Positions 7,605-14,767 of a stretch of 46,819 nt of DNA are shown one piece after another. Under the pieces are notes generated by a model. That model did no database searches. It saw nothing but the letters and a program-made list of their open reading frames with translations, and was not told the DNA's origin. Each line of letters begins with the position of its first letter. The first letter of the stretch is position 1. This stretch comes from Sulfuritalea sp. (GTDB lineage Bacteria > Pseudomonadota > Gammaproteobacteria > Burkholderiales > Rhodocyclaceae), in NCBI GenBank assembly GCA_023700805.1, contig JAMPYF010000034.1, positions 1-46,819 of the forward strand. Reading direction: 5' to 3'. Both the position numbers and the translations under genes were made by a program.

Positions 7605-8920
7605 CAACGCTTGGAGATATCACCGCTACCAAGATTGAACAGTCCGGCCCGCCGGAGACTGGCGAATTCATCTACGTCGACATCAGCAGCATTGACAACA
7701 GAGCAAAGCGAATCGTCGAGCCGAAGCGCTTACCGGTATATGGTGCGCCAAGCCGTGCGCGCCAACGGCTGGCAGCCGGCGATGTTCTGGTGTCCATGAC
7801 GCGCCCGAACTTGAATGCCGTGGCTCTTGTGCCTCCCGAACTCAATGGCGCAATTGGCTCCACAGGCTTTCACGTTCTCCGTGCCAACGAAAACATGGAG
7901 CCTCGCTGGCTTTATTACGCTGTCCAGAATCGCAGCTTCGTTCAAGCAATGTCGGATGTTGTTCAAGGCGCGCTATACCCAGCGGTTCGCCCCAAGCACA
8001 TCCGAAGTTTTGAAGTTGATCCACCACCACTAGGCGAACAACGACGCATCGTCGCCGAAATCGAAAAACAGTTCTCCCGCCTCGACGAAGCCATCGCCGG
8101 CCTCAAGCGCGTCGAGGCCAACCTCAAACGCTATAAGGCCACCATCCTCAAAGCCGCCGTCGAAGGCCGCCTCGTCCCCACCGAGGCCGACCTCGCCCGC
8201 CGCGAAGGCCGCAGCTACGAAACTGGCGCCCAACTTCTGCAACGCATCCTCGAAACCCGCCGCAGTCGGTGGCAAGGCAAGGGCAAGCACAAGGAACCCG
8301 AGGCACCGGATACCACTAACCTTCCCGAATTATCCGAGGGATGGGCGTGGGCGTCGATTGAACAACTGGCTGATGTCGTCCGGGGCGGCTCGCCCAGACC
8401 CGCCGGTGACCCTCGCTATTTTGGCGGCCCTGTTCCGTGGATAACAGTTGGCCCGATTACCGCTGACGAGTCTAACTATCTGCACCGTGTTCCCGAAGGG
8501 CTGACCCTCGAAGGCAAGGAGCGTAGCCGATATATCGAGCCGCAGACGCTTTTGCTTACAAATAGCGGTGCAACGCTCGGTGTGCCAAAGATTTCGCTGA
8601 TTGGTGGCTGCATCAACGACGGCGTGGCCGCGCTGCTCGATGTCGACTATCCGTTGAAGCACTATCTGGTGAATTTCTTGCGAACAAAAACGATGTCGTT
8701 GCGCCGAATAAATCAGGGCGCAGCACAACCCAACCTCAATACATCAATTATTAAAGCGATGGTTGTTCCGTTGCCGCCATCCGAAGAGCAACACCGCATC
8801 GTCGCCGAAGTCGACCGCCTGCTCTCCATCGCCCGCGAAGCCGAGGTCGAGGTCGAGACCAACCTCAAGCGTGCCGCAAACTTGAGGCAGTCCATTTTGG
8901 GGAAGGCGTTCTCCGCATGA
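7601..8920 (+). CDS. hsdS: Type I restriction enzyme, S (specificity) subunit
   Basis: HsdS carries two target recognition domains and sets the DNA sequence methylated and restricted by the complex. The 439-residue protein has the usual two-part layout: a first variable domain (about 1-140), a central conserved helical spacer (EQRRIVAEIEKQFSRLDEAI, about 145-225), a second variable domain (about 240-385) and a distal helical repeat (EEQHRIVAEVDRLL). It starts with GTG, overlapping the hsdR stop, so translation is probably coupled. The recognition domains look less GC-rich than the flanking genes, as is common where they are exchanged between strains. The recognition sequence cannot be read from the protein. 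The last base pairs overlap the next gene (ATGA). Confidence 0.92.
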   Translation: MTTLGDITATKIEQSGPPETGEFIYVDISSIDNRAKRIVEPKRLPVYGAPSRARQRLAAGDVLVSMTRPNLNAVALVPPELNGAIGSTGFHVLRANENMEPRWLYYAVQNRSFVQAMSDVVQGALYPAVRPKHIRSFEVDPPPLGEQRRIVAEIEKQFSRLDEAIAGLKRVEANLKRYKATILKAAVEGRLVPTEADLARREGRSYETGAQLLQRILETRRSRWQGKGKHKEPEAPDTTNLPELSEGWAWASIEQLADVVRGGSPRPAGDPRYFGGPVPWITVGPITADESNYLHRVPEGLTLEGKERSRYIEPQTLLLTNSGATLGVPKISLIGGCINDGVAALLDVDYPLKHYLVNFLRTKTMSLRRINQGAAQPNLNTSIIKAMVVPLPPSEEQHRIVAEVDRLLSIAREAEVEVETNLKRAANLRQSILGKAFSA

Positions 8921-9801
8921 TCGGCTTCGATTCTCAATCGGGGCTGATCTATGAAGGAGAGAGCTCCTACGGGTACGGCCTTTGGCCTACACCCATAGTC
9001 ACAATAGCCACACGTATTGTCGATTCGGATAGCTATTCCTCGATTCCCGCTAGAGATGACCTGACGTTGGCAATGTTGGTCTTCAGGGAAGATTCCTTCG
9101 ATCCGGTAACCCGCATCCGGCGCGGTAGGTTCTACTTCAACCGTGGGTCCCAGCCGGTCCACTGGCGTGCCTTTCCCCAATCCTTTTCACCTACGCATGC
9201 GCTGCAGAACATGCAACTGGTTACCTACGAGCGTTGGCGAGCCGCCAAGGAGCTGCGTCAAGGCCAAAGCTATGCGCTGATTGCTCTGGGCATAGCAGAC
9301 GCCTATACGTTGTGGCGAGTGGTCGATGTGGAGCGAGTTTCCACTGGCGATGACCTTGTAACTCTCCGCGCGCGGACATCGCTGGGTCTGTTGCCGGAGT
9401 TGTTGGACGGAGCCATTCCGGAACGGGGGCGACAGCATATTGTTTCGTTGATCGAGAAGGTCAGCCAGGCGGCCTACCGCGCCGGACCGGAGTCAGTGAT
9501 AGATCGTTGCAGGGATGCCAGCCAAGCCTGTATCGGGCTTTGGCTCGCCGACAGGACTGGAAATGAAAAAATCAGGACCTTGGATTTGTCGCCACTCCTG
9601 GACCGAGTCGAAAAGGAATTGCCACCCAATGCGCTACCGTTGATCTTGTTGAGCACCGCACGAATCATTGCCCGATTGCATGCACGCAAGCCGAACGAGC
9701 AATTGAAGAAAGACCTTCGCGAAAATGTCGAAGGGGATGCTGAGGCAGCGCTAGTCAATCTAGGCTTGCTGCTGCGTGAGATTGGATGGACTCGTGAATA
9801 G
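8917..9801 (+). CDS. Unrecognised protein translationally coupled to hsdS
   Basis: I do not recognise this 294-residue protein. It overlaps hsdS by 4 bp (ATGA) and the next gene by about 8 bp, so it sits inside one transcript between the specificity subunit and a NERD protein. The N-terminal part (about 1-165) looks beta-rich and has no membrane segment. The C-terminal part (about 185-294) looks helical and ends in ALVNLGLLLREIGWTRE. Within it, ARIIARLHARKP has an R-x5-H spacing, and the tail is reminiscent of the C-terminal domain of some abortive-infection proteins. That link is only an impression from the pattern. A role in defence is inferred from position. Confidence 0.7.
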   Translation: MIGFDSQSGLIYEGESSYGYGLWPTPIVTIATRIVDSDSYSSIPARDDLTLAMLVFREDSFDPVTRIRRGRFYFNRGSQPVHWRAFPQSFSPTHALQNMQLVTYERWRAAKELRQGQSYALIALGIADAYTLWRVVDVERVSTGDDLVTLRARTSLGLLPELLDGAIPERGRQHIVSLIEKVSQAAYRAGPESVIDRCRDASQACIGLWLADRTGNEKIRTLDLSPLLDRVEKELPPNALPLILLSTARIIARLHARKPNEQLKKDLRENVEGDAEAALVNLGLLLREIGWTRE

Positions 9802-10579
9802 CCGCTCCCCCCTCAAAGACAAGCCGCTACGCAATCCCGGCCAATCGGTTCACGAGCAACGTGTCGATCTGCTTTACGACAAACTGCTAGCCCCAATGAT
9901 GATCGCAATATTGTTAATCCTCTGGGCCAGTCTTGAATGGGTTCGGTATTTTCTACCAACGCCGCCCCGGCCATGGATTGCAAGCGTTTTTGCGATGGGC
10001 TGGTTGCTCTATGCAGCCTGGCAAGTCAGTCGCAACTGGCCGAAAATACGCAAGCTGAAATTGGCGGAGAGCGGCGAGAAGGCGGTAGGCCAGCACCTGG
10101 AAAGCCTGCGCGCATCCGGCTACTCGGTATTTCATGATCTGGTCGGTGCGGACTTCAACGTCGATCATGTGCTGATCGGTCCCGCCGGCGTGTTCACCAT
10201 CGAAACCAAGACGTGGAACAAGCCGCGCCGAGGTAGCCCGACAATTAGCTTCGATGGCGAAACCCTGCGGGCTGCGGGCTGGGAACCGGACCGCAACCCG
10301 GTGATCCAGGCCAAGGCGCAGGCCAGCTGGCTGCAACGTCTGCTGGCGGAAAGTACCGGCAGGACATTTCCGGTGTGGCCGGTGGTCCTCTTCCCCGGCT
10401 GGTTCGTCAAAAATAGCGGGGCCAGCCGGAAGGAACTTTGGGTGCTGGAACCGAAGGCATTGTCGGCATTCCTGGCCCAGGAGAAGGTCGTTATTTCGCC
10501 GGAAGATGTGAAGCTGGCAACGTTCCATCTTTCGCGCTTCATAAGGGAACAGGAGCGCGAGTTCGAGGCGAGGAGGTGA
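9794..10579 (+). CDS. Membrane-anchored NERD-domain protein
   Basis: NERD domains are nuclease-related folds found with helicases, kinases and defence genes; activity on DNA is presumed, not shown here. The 261-residue protein has two hydrophobic helices (about 32-52 and 60-78). A cytoplasmic NERD domain follows (about 93-210), with GEKAVGQHLESLRASGYSVFHDL, D124 and the ExK motif in FTIETKTWN (E137, K139). The acidic-lysine pattern suggests the nuclease core is intact. The start is GTG 9794, preceded by GGATGGA; GTG 9776 is an alternative that would lengthen the overlap with the gene before. Translation is probably coupled to the upstream gene. Confidence 0.82.
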   Translation: MNSRSPLKDKPLRNPGQSVHEQRVDLLYDKLLAPMMIAILLILWASLEWVRYFLPTPPRPWIASVFAMGWLLYAAWQVSRNWPKIRKLKLAESGEKAVGQHLESLRASGYSVFHDLVGADFNVDHVLIGPAGVFTIETKTWNKPRRGSPTISFDGETLRAAGWEPDRNPVIQAKAQASWLQRLLAESTGRTFPVWPVVLFPGWFVKNSGASRKELWVLEPKALSAFLAQEKVVISPEDVKLATFHLSRFIREQEREFEARR

Positions 10580-10662
10580 TGCTAAGACTTATGCCACGGG
10601 TATTCCGCGCTAGGGTCAACAGCGATGGTTTACGCTGCATCATGGCGCCGAGCGAAGCGGAC

Positions 10663-10681
10663 AGTTCGGCTGCGCCGAACT
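10663..10681. promoter_or_regulatory. Perfect dyad in the leader region of the AlbA_2 gene
   Basis: AGTTCGGC (10663-10670) and GCCGAACT (10674-10681) pair around TGC. It lies about 110 bp before the start of the AlbA_2 gene and after the NERD stop, so it could be an operator or a small RNA hairpin. There is no T run to make it a terminator. Confidence 0.4.
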
Positions 10682-10701
10682 TCCACAGTAGGCTTGACTT
10701 C

Positions 10702-10727
10702 GAAGAGTCGGCGCTGGCGATGCGGTG
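10702..10727 (+). repeat. Dispersed GTTGGCG repeat, copy 3 (diverged)
   Basis: AAGAGTCGGCGCTGGCGATG followed by CGGTGC. It agrees with the family core at most positions but is the weakest intergenic copy. It lies in the 208-bp gap between the NERD gene and the AlbA_2 gene. Confidence 0.4.
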
Positions 10728-10787
10728 CGAGCGGCTGCGGAAAACACCTATATCATCGGCATTTTCTCTGGACGACAGGGCGCACTC

Positions 10788-12662
10788 ATGATGACCCTCG
10801 ACCAACTGCTCGAAGCCCTCAATCTCGGCGAGGACCAGGACGTCGAATTCAAGACCGCCGATGGCGGCCTGCCGAAATCGATCTGGGAAACGATTTCCGC
10901 CTTCGCCAATACCGAGAGCGGGTTCATCGTGCTGGGTGTTGCCGAACGAGATGGCGGCTTCGTCGCCGAGGGCGTGCGCAAGCCGGAGATATTGCGCAAG
11001 AGCTTCTGGGACACTCACAACAACCCGCAGAAGCTGAGCCAGGCAATCTGCAGCGAAGACGATGTTTCGGTTCTCACGGTAGCGGGACGTCGCCTGCTCT
11101 GCATCCATGTGCCCCGCGCCCATCGGCAACAGCGCCCGGTATTCATCAACGGCAATCCACTGCTTGGCACGTACAAGCGCAACTACGAGGGTGACTATCG
11201 CTGCAGCGAAGCCGAGGTACGGCAGATGCTGCGCGATGCCGGAGACGAGCCGCTGGACAGCCTGATTCTCGACGGCTTCGATCTCGATGATCTGGATGCA
11301 GACACGCTGGCTGCCTACCGCAATCGCTTCGCCTCGCGCGATCCGGACCATCCCTTTCTGGCGCTGAACGAGGCGAACTTTCTGGAACGGCTGGGCGGGC
11401 TGCGCCGTGATCGGCGCAGCGGCGCCGAGGGATTAACGCTGGCCGGTCTGTTGATGTTCGGCCGCGAGCGGAGTCTGCTCGATGCCTTGCCGCATTTTCA
11501 TCTGGACTATCAGGAGCAGCTTTCTTCCAATCCTGAGGAACGCTGGACCTATCGACTGACCATCGACGGCAAGTGGGCACCAAACTTGTTCAATTTCTAC
11601 TATCGGGTTTATCCGCGATTGGTGGATGGCGTGGACGTGCCCTTCAAGCTGGACCGCACCGCGACGCGGCTGGAGGAAACCCATGTCCACGAAGCTTTGC
11701 GCGAAGCGCTGGTGAACGCCCTGATCCATGCCGATCATCAGTCTTCACGCCCGATCAAGATCGTCAAACGGCCCGATGCCTTCATCTTCCATAATCCCGG
11801 ACGGCTGCGCATCCCGCGCGAGCAGTTGTATCAGGGCGGCATTACCGACCCGCGCAATCCGAACCTGCAGAAGATGTTTCAGATGCTGGGGCTTGGCGAG
11901 AAGGCCGGTTCCGGTTTTCAGAAAATCCTGCGTGCCTGGCGTGAGCAACACTGGCTGATTCCGGTAGTTGCAGAAAACGCCGCGCTGGAAATGACCCGGG
12001 TGTGGCTGCCGGTGACGAGCATGATTCCCGACGATGTGGAAAGGGAACTGCGCGCTCTTGTCGGCGACGCCTATGCCAGACTGGACGAGTTGGAACGGGT
12101 GATTTTGATGCTGGCGCATCGCTTTGGCGAAGTCGGCAATGCGGATATCCAGCCATATCGGAGTGAGCATCCACGCGACATCGGTAACAAGCTCAAGCTG
12201 CTGGTCGAACGTGGATGGCTGGGAAAACATGGCCACGGCCGAGGTACGCGATATCGCTGGCCACAACTTGGAGCGCCCGATTTGTTCGGCGGAACACTAG
12301 AGATGGAACTGTCGGAACATGTCTTAGACGACTCCCCACCTAAGGCCCTGAACTCCCAACATAAGGACCCGAGCTTCCAACATAAGGACGCGAACTCCCC
12401 CGATTACGAAGCCTTGCGTGCATTAGCCGCGCCAATACGCGAGCGGCTACGCGCCAAACCTGTCGATGTTCGCACGACCATTCTCGGTTTGTGCTCAGGG
12501 GCTTACCTGTCCTTGCGGGAGCTTGCGGAGTTGTTGGGGCGGCAGCCCGCTAGTGTTCAGAACCACTACCTCACTCCCATGCTTAAGGAGGGAGTCCTCG
12601 TGCAACGTTATCCAGGCAACCCGAATCATCCCAACCAGGGATACAGGAAGGCGGAAAAATAG
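10788..12662 (+). CDS. Schlafen/AlbA_2-domain ATP-binding protein (RecG-like regulator family)
   Basis: The N-terminal AlbA_2 (Schlafen-type) domain is clear: GEDQDVEFKTADGGLPKSIW, then ISAFANTESGFIVLGV and later CIHVPRA. A GHKL-like ATP-binding region follows (HEALREALVNALIHAD, IFHNPGRL, GLGEKAGSGF, about 300-390), then C-terminal winged-helix segments. Such proteins are often annotated as transcriptional regulators or wrongly as helicases, and are common next to type I restriction genes. The 624-residue reading starts at tandem ATGs (10788/10791); an upstream in-frame start at 10725 adds an unlikely leader. A short tandem repeat (SQHKDPSF, FQHKDANS) lies near residue 525. A 208-bp gap precedes it, so it may have its own promoter. 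Confidence 0.85.
   Translation: MMTLDQLLEALNLGEDQDVEFKTADGGLPKSIWETISAFANTESGFIVLGVAERDGGFVAEGVRKPEILRKSFWDTHNNPQKLSQAICSEDDVSVLTVAGRRLLCIHVPRAHRQQRPVFINGNPLLGTYKRNYEGDYRCSEAEVRQMLRDAGDEPLDSLILDGFDLDDLDADTLAAYRNRFASRDPDHPFLALNEANFLERLGGLRRDRRSGAEGLTLAGLLMFGRERSLLDALPHFHLDYQEQLSSNPEERWTYRLTIDGKWAPNLFNFYYRVYPRLVDGVDVPFKLDRTATRLEETHVHEALREALVNALIHADHQSSRPIKIVKRPDAFIFHNPGRLRIPREQLYQGGITDPRNPNLQKMFQMLGLGEKAGSGFQKILRAWREQHWLIPVVAENAALEMTRVWLPVTSMIPDDVERELRALVGDAYARLDELERVILMLAHRFGEVGNADIQPYRSEHPRDIGNKLKLLVERGWLGKHGHGRGTRYRWPQLGAPDLFGGTLEMELSEHVLDDSPPKALNSQHKDPSFQHKDANSPDYEALRALAAPIRERLRAKPVDVRTTILGLCSGAYLSLRELAELLGRQPASVQNHYLTPMLKEGVLVQRYPGNPNHPNQGYRKAEK
12353..12401 (+). repeat. Short tandem repeat inside the AlbA_2 gene
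   Basis: Two 21-bp units containing TCCCAACATAAGGA and TTCCAACATAAGGA, followed by a partial unit, encode the motif S/F-QHKD. The repeat lies between the ATP-binding part and the last winged helix, so copy-number change would alter linker length in frame. Confidence 0.6.
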
Positions 12663-12777
12663 AACCCGCCGCGTTCAGTCTCATGCTGAAAACCTGGACT
12701 TCCGATTAATACTTCCATTTCGAAATTATCAATGGTCCTCTGATAAAAGAAATCCAATCGACTGTTTTTACGAGAGG

Positions 12778-12823
12778 TTTCTTTGATTATTGGATGCAGG
12801 GTGCTGCAAAACTATCAAAGAAA
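12778..12823. other. Long inverted repeat at the start of the Mrr-type gene
   Basis: TTTCTTTGAT (12778-12787) and ATCAAAGAAA (12814-12823) are perfect inverted arms. The 26-bp loop contains a second small dyad, GCAG-GGTG-CTGC. The surrounding 170 bp is AT-rich. It ends 17 bp before the chosen GTG start, so it may form a leader hairpin or an operator; it does not look like a terminator. Confidence 0.5.
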
Positions 12824-12840
12824 ATCTGGCGAATAAGACT

Positions 12841-13656
12841 GTGGCGCGAAGAAAACAAAGCACCGCCGAAGACCTGATCGACATCGTCGCCATGCTGCCC
12901 TGGTGGGCGGGGGTTGCTCTTGCGCTTGTGTCTTACGCGGGGTTGCACTATTTCGCCGTGGCGCCAGCGCCAACTCTTGGGGCTGCGGGGCAGGTGGGAA
13001 CGTTTGCTGTCAGCCACTTCTACAAGGCCCTGGCGACACTCGGCCAGTATCTCTTGCCCCTGATCTGCCTGATCGGCGCCGCGCTCTCGGCAATCGGTCG
13101 CGCCAAGCGCAGGCGGCTTCTGGCGGACGTAGCGCAGAACCCCACGGCAGGCGCGCTGGACCAGATGACTTGGAGCGAATTCGAATTGCTGGTGGGCGAG
13201 GCCTTCCGTCGCCAGGGCTATGCGGTGACAGAGACCGGAGGCGACGGGGCGGATGGCGGAGTCGATCTGGTGCTGACCAAGGAAGGCGAGCGTCATTTCG
13301 TTCAATGCAAGCAGTGGAGGGCGTTCAAGGTCGGCGTCACCACGGTGCGCGAGCTGTATGGGGTGATGGCGGCGCACGGCGCGGCGGGCGGCTATGTCGT
13401 CACTTCGGGCCAATTCACACCCACCGCCCGGGAATTTGCCGCCGGACGCAATATCAACCTGATTGACGGCCCGGCCTTGCGCGCTTTGATTGAGGAAGTG
13501 CAGACAGCGCCGGCAATGAGGCAATCCGATATGCCGGTCTGCCCGCAGTGCGGCAGCGCCATGGTGCGCCGTACCGCCAAACGCGGCGCGAACGCGGGCG
13601 GGAGCTTCTGGGATTGCTCGAAGTATCCGGCCTGTAGAGCTGTGTGGGAGATTTGA
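12841..13656 (+). CDS. Membrane-anchored Mrr-type restriction endonuclease with zinc ribbon
   Basis: The 271-residue protein has two hydrophobic helices (about 13-38 and 66-86). A Mrr-type PD-(D/E)xK nuclease domain follows, with GGVDLVL (D142) and HFVQCKQW (Q155-x-K157). A C-terminal topoisomerase-like zinc ribbon (CPQCGS ... CSKYPAC) ends the protein. Family members include modification-dependent nucleases, but the target here is unknown. The start is GTG 12841 (MARRKQSTAEDLIDIV), which fits homologues; a TTG at 12790 would place the inverted repeat in the coding region. The loop between the two helices (AVAPAPTLG) is encoded by a dispersed repeat. The topology suggests a nuclease domain held at the inner membrane. 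Confidence 0.88.
   Translation: MARRKQSTAEDLIDIVAMLPWWAGVALALVSYAGLHYFAVAPAPTLGAAGQVGTFAVSHFYKALATLGQYLLPLICLIGAALSAIGRAKRRRLLADVAQNPTAGALDQMTWSEFELLVGEAFRRQGYAVTETGGDGADGGVDLVLTKEGERHFVQCKQWRAFKVGVTTVRELYGVMAAHGAAGGYVVTSGQFTPTAREFAAGRNINLIDGPALRALIEEVQTAPAMRQSDMPVCPQCGSAMVRRTAKRGANAGGSFWDCSKYPACRAVWEI
12955..12978 (-). repeat. Dispersed GTTGGCG repeat, copy 4 (inside the Mrr-type gene)
   Basis: On the minus strand this reads AAGAGTTGGCGCTGGCGCC followed by ACGGC, a close match to the family. It is translated on the plus strand as AVAPAPT, in the short loop between two membrane helices. Confidence 0.7.
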
Positions 13657-13679
13657 GGTCGAGGGGCGAAGGAACAATC

Positions 13680-13703
13680 GCCGTCCCGCCAGCGCCGACT
13701 TTT
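13680..13703 (-). repeat. Dispersed GTTGGCG repeat, copy 5 (diverged, intergenic)
   Basis: On the minus strand this reads TAAAAGTCGGCGCTGGCGGG followed by ACGGC. It lies in the gap after the Mrr-type gene, just before the promoter of the nucleotidyltransferase gene. Confidence 0.55.
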
Positions 13704-13710
13704 ACGGCCA

Positions 13711-13739
13711 TTGACTATGCCCATTCTGGGCATTAACAT
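13711..13739 (+). promoter_or_regulatory. Promoter of the HTH-nucleotidyltransferase/HEPN/hsdM operon
   Basis: TTGACT (-35, 13711-13716) and TAACAT (-10, 13734-13739) are separated by 17 bp. Transcription would start near 13746, leaving a leader of about 28 nt before the ATG at 13774. Two operator-like dyads overlap the spacer and -10 region. Confidence 0.65.
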
Positions 13740-13755
13740 TCCCAAAATGGGCATA
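13716..13755. promoter_or_regulatory. Double-dyad operator over the promoter
   Basis: Two 15-bp dyads, TGCCCA-TTC-TGGGCA (13718-13732) and TTCCCA-AAA-TGGGCA (13739-13753), have centres 21 bp apart, which is two helical turns. The outer ten-base arms TATGCCCATT and AATGGGCATA are exact complements, so the whole 40 bp is a large palindrome. Binding would block RNA polymerase. The winged-helix protein encoded directly downstream is the natural candidate repressor (inference). Confidence 0.7.
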
Positions 13756-13773
13756 AAACCCAAGACACCCTCC

Positions 13774-14364
13774 ATGCAGACCAGCCTCGCCGATGCCTTG
13801 TTTTCGGGTACGCAACAGCGTGTGCTGGGGCTGATCTTCGGCCAGCCCAGGCGCAGCTTCTACGCCACGGAGCTGATCGGACTCACCGGCGCGGGCTCGG
13901 GCGCGGTGCAGCGCGAGCTGGCGCGGCTGGCCCAGAGCGGGCTGGTGACGGTGCATCCGCTGGGCAACCAGAAGCACTACCGGGCCAACCCGGATTCGCC
14001 CATCTATGCAGAGCTGTGCGGCATAGCGCAGAAGACGGTCGGCCTGGCCGAACCGCTGCGCGAGGCGCTGGTTCCGCTGGCATCGAAGATTGCGGCCGCT
14101 TTTGTCTATGGCTCCGTAGCAAAGCGCCAGGACACGGCGGCGAGCGACATCGACCTGATGCTGATCAGCGACAAGCTCAGCTACGCCGATGTCTTCGCGG
14201 TGCTGGAAGAAGTCGGCGCACGCTTGGGCCGGCCGGTAAACCCGACATTGATGACCCGCAAGGAACTGGCGAAGCGCCGCGCCGACGACAACGCATTTGT
14301 CGCGCGGGTTCTGTCCCAGCCCAAGATTTGGCTGATCGGTGGAGAACATGAGCTCGGCGTTTGA
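13774..14364 (+). CDS. HTH-nucleotidyltransferase fusion protein (MNT-like)
   Basis: The 196-residue protein joins an N-terminal winged helix (about 5-70: FYATELIGLTGAGSGAVQREL ending in NQKHYR) to a minimal nucleotidyltransferase domain with GS (113-114) and DID (125-127) in the order expected for a working active site. MNT proteins paired with HEPN partners can act as antitoxins by AMPylating or binding the toxin. Here the fused DNA-binding part suggests autoregulation. The ATG at 13774 was chosen because a promoter and operator occupy 13711-13755; starts at 13711 (TTG) and 13717 (ATG) would translate the operator. It overlaps the HEPN gene by 17 bp. Confidence 0.85.
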   Translation: MQTSLADALFSGTQQRVLGLIFGQPRRSFYATELIGLTGAGSGAVQRELARLAQSGLVTVHPLGNQKHYRANPDSPIYAELCGIAQKTVGLAEPLREALVPLASKIAAAFVYGSVAKRQDTAASDIDLMLISDKLSYADVFAVLEEVGARLGRPVNPTLMTRKELAKRRADDNAFVARVLSQPKIWLIGGEHELGV

Positions 14365-14767
14365 GAACCTGACCGGCTTTGGCAAACCGCTGAAGGCGGA
14401 GCCGCCTGATGCGAAGGAATTGGCCGGCCTGCGCCGGTTCGCTCTGGTCAGGCTCAAGGATGCGGAATATCAGGGGCTTTCTCTCGAAGGCAGATTCGAT
14501 CTGGCTTACAACGCCGCCCATGCGCTGTGCCTCGCTGCCTTGCGCCGCCACGGTTATCGTTCCACCAATCGCTACATCGTTTTCCAATTGCTGCCACATA
14601 CGCTTGGCCTCGGCCCGGAAGTCTGGCGAGTGCTGGCGAAATGCCACGACGTGCGCAACCTCGGCGAGTACGAAGGCGATTTCAATGTCGATGAACGCCT
14701 GGTCGCCGACCTGATTACCGCCTGCCGCAAAGTGGCGGAACGACTGGAGTCGCTGCCTCCCCTATGA
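14348..14767 (+). CDS. HEPN-like protein, partner of the nucleotidyltransferase
   Basis: The 139-residue, mostly helical protein follows an MNT-type gene with overlap, the standard order for HEPN/MNT pairs. The HEPN motif region reads CHDVRNLGEYEGDF: R103-N104 are present, but Tyr108 stands where the catalytic His of the R-x4-6-H motif would be expected. RNase activity may therefore be absent, or this may be a family variant with another role. The start is ATG 14348, with GGTGGAG just upstream; GTG 14339 is an alternative. Its stop overlaps the hsdM start (ATGA), so its translation is coupled to the methylase. Confidence 0.75.
   Translation: MSSAFENLTGFGKPLKAEPPDAKELAGLRRFALVRLKDAEYQGLSLEGRFDLAYNAAHALCLAALRRHGYRSTNRYIVFQLLPHTLGLGPEVWRVLAKCHDVRNLGEYEGDFNVDERLVADLITACRKVAERLESLPPL

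Noticed and set aside
10438..10791. A 117-residue plus-strand frame after the NERD domain
   Set aside because: It begins inside the NERD gene in another frame, crosses the hairpin and repeat in the gap, and resembles no protein family. It is better read as intergenic sequence.
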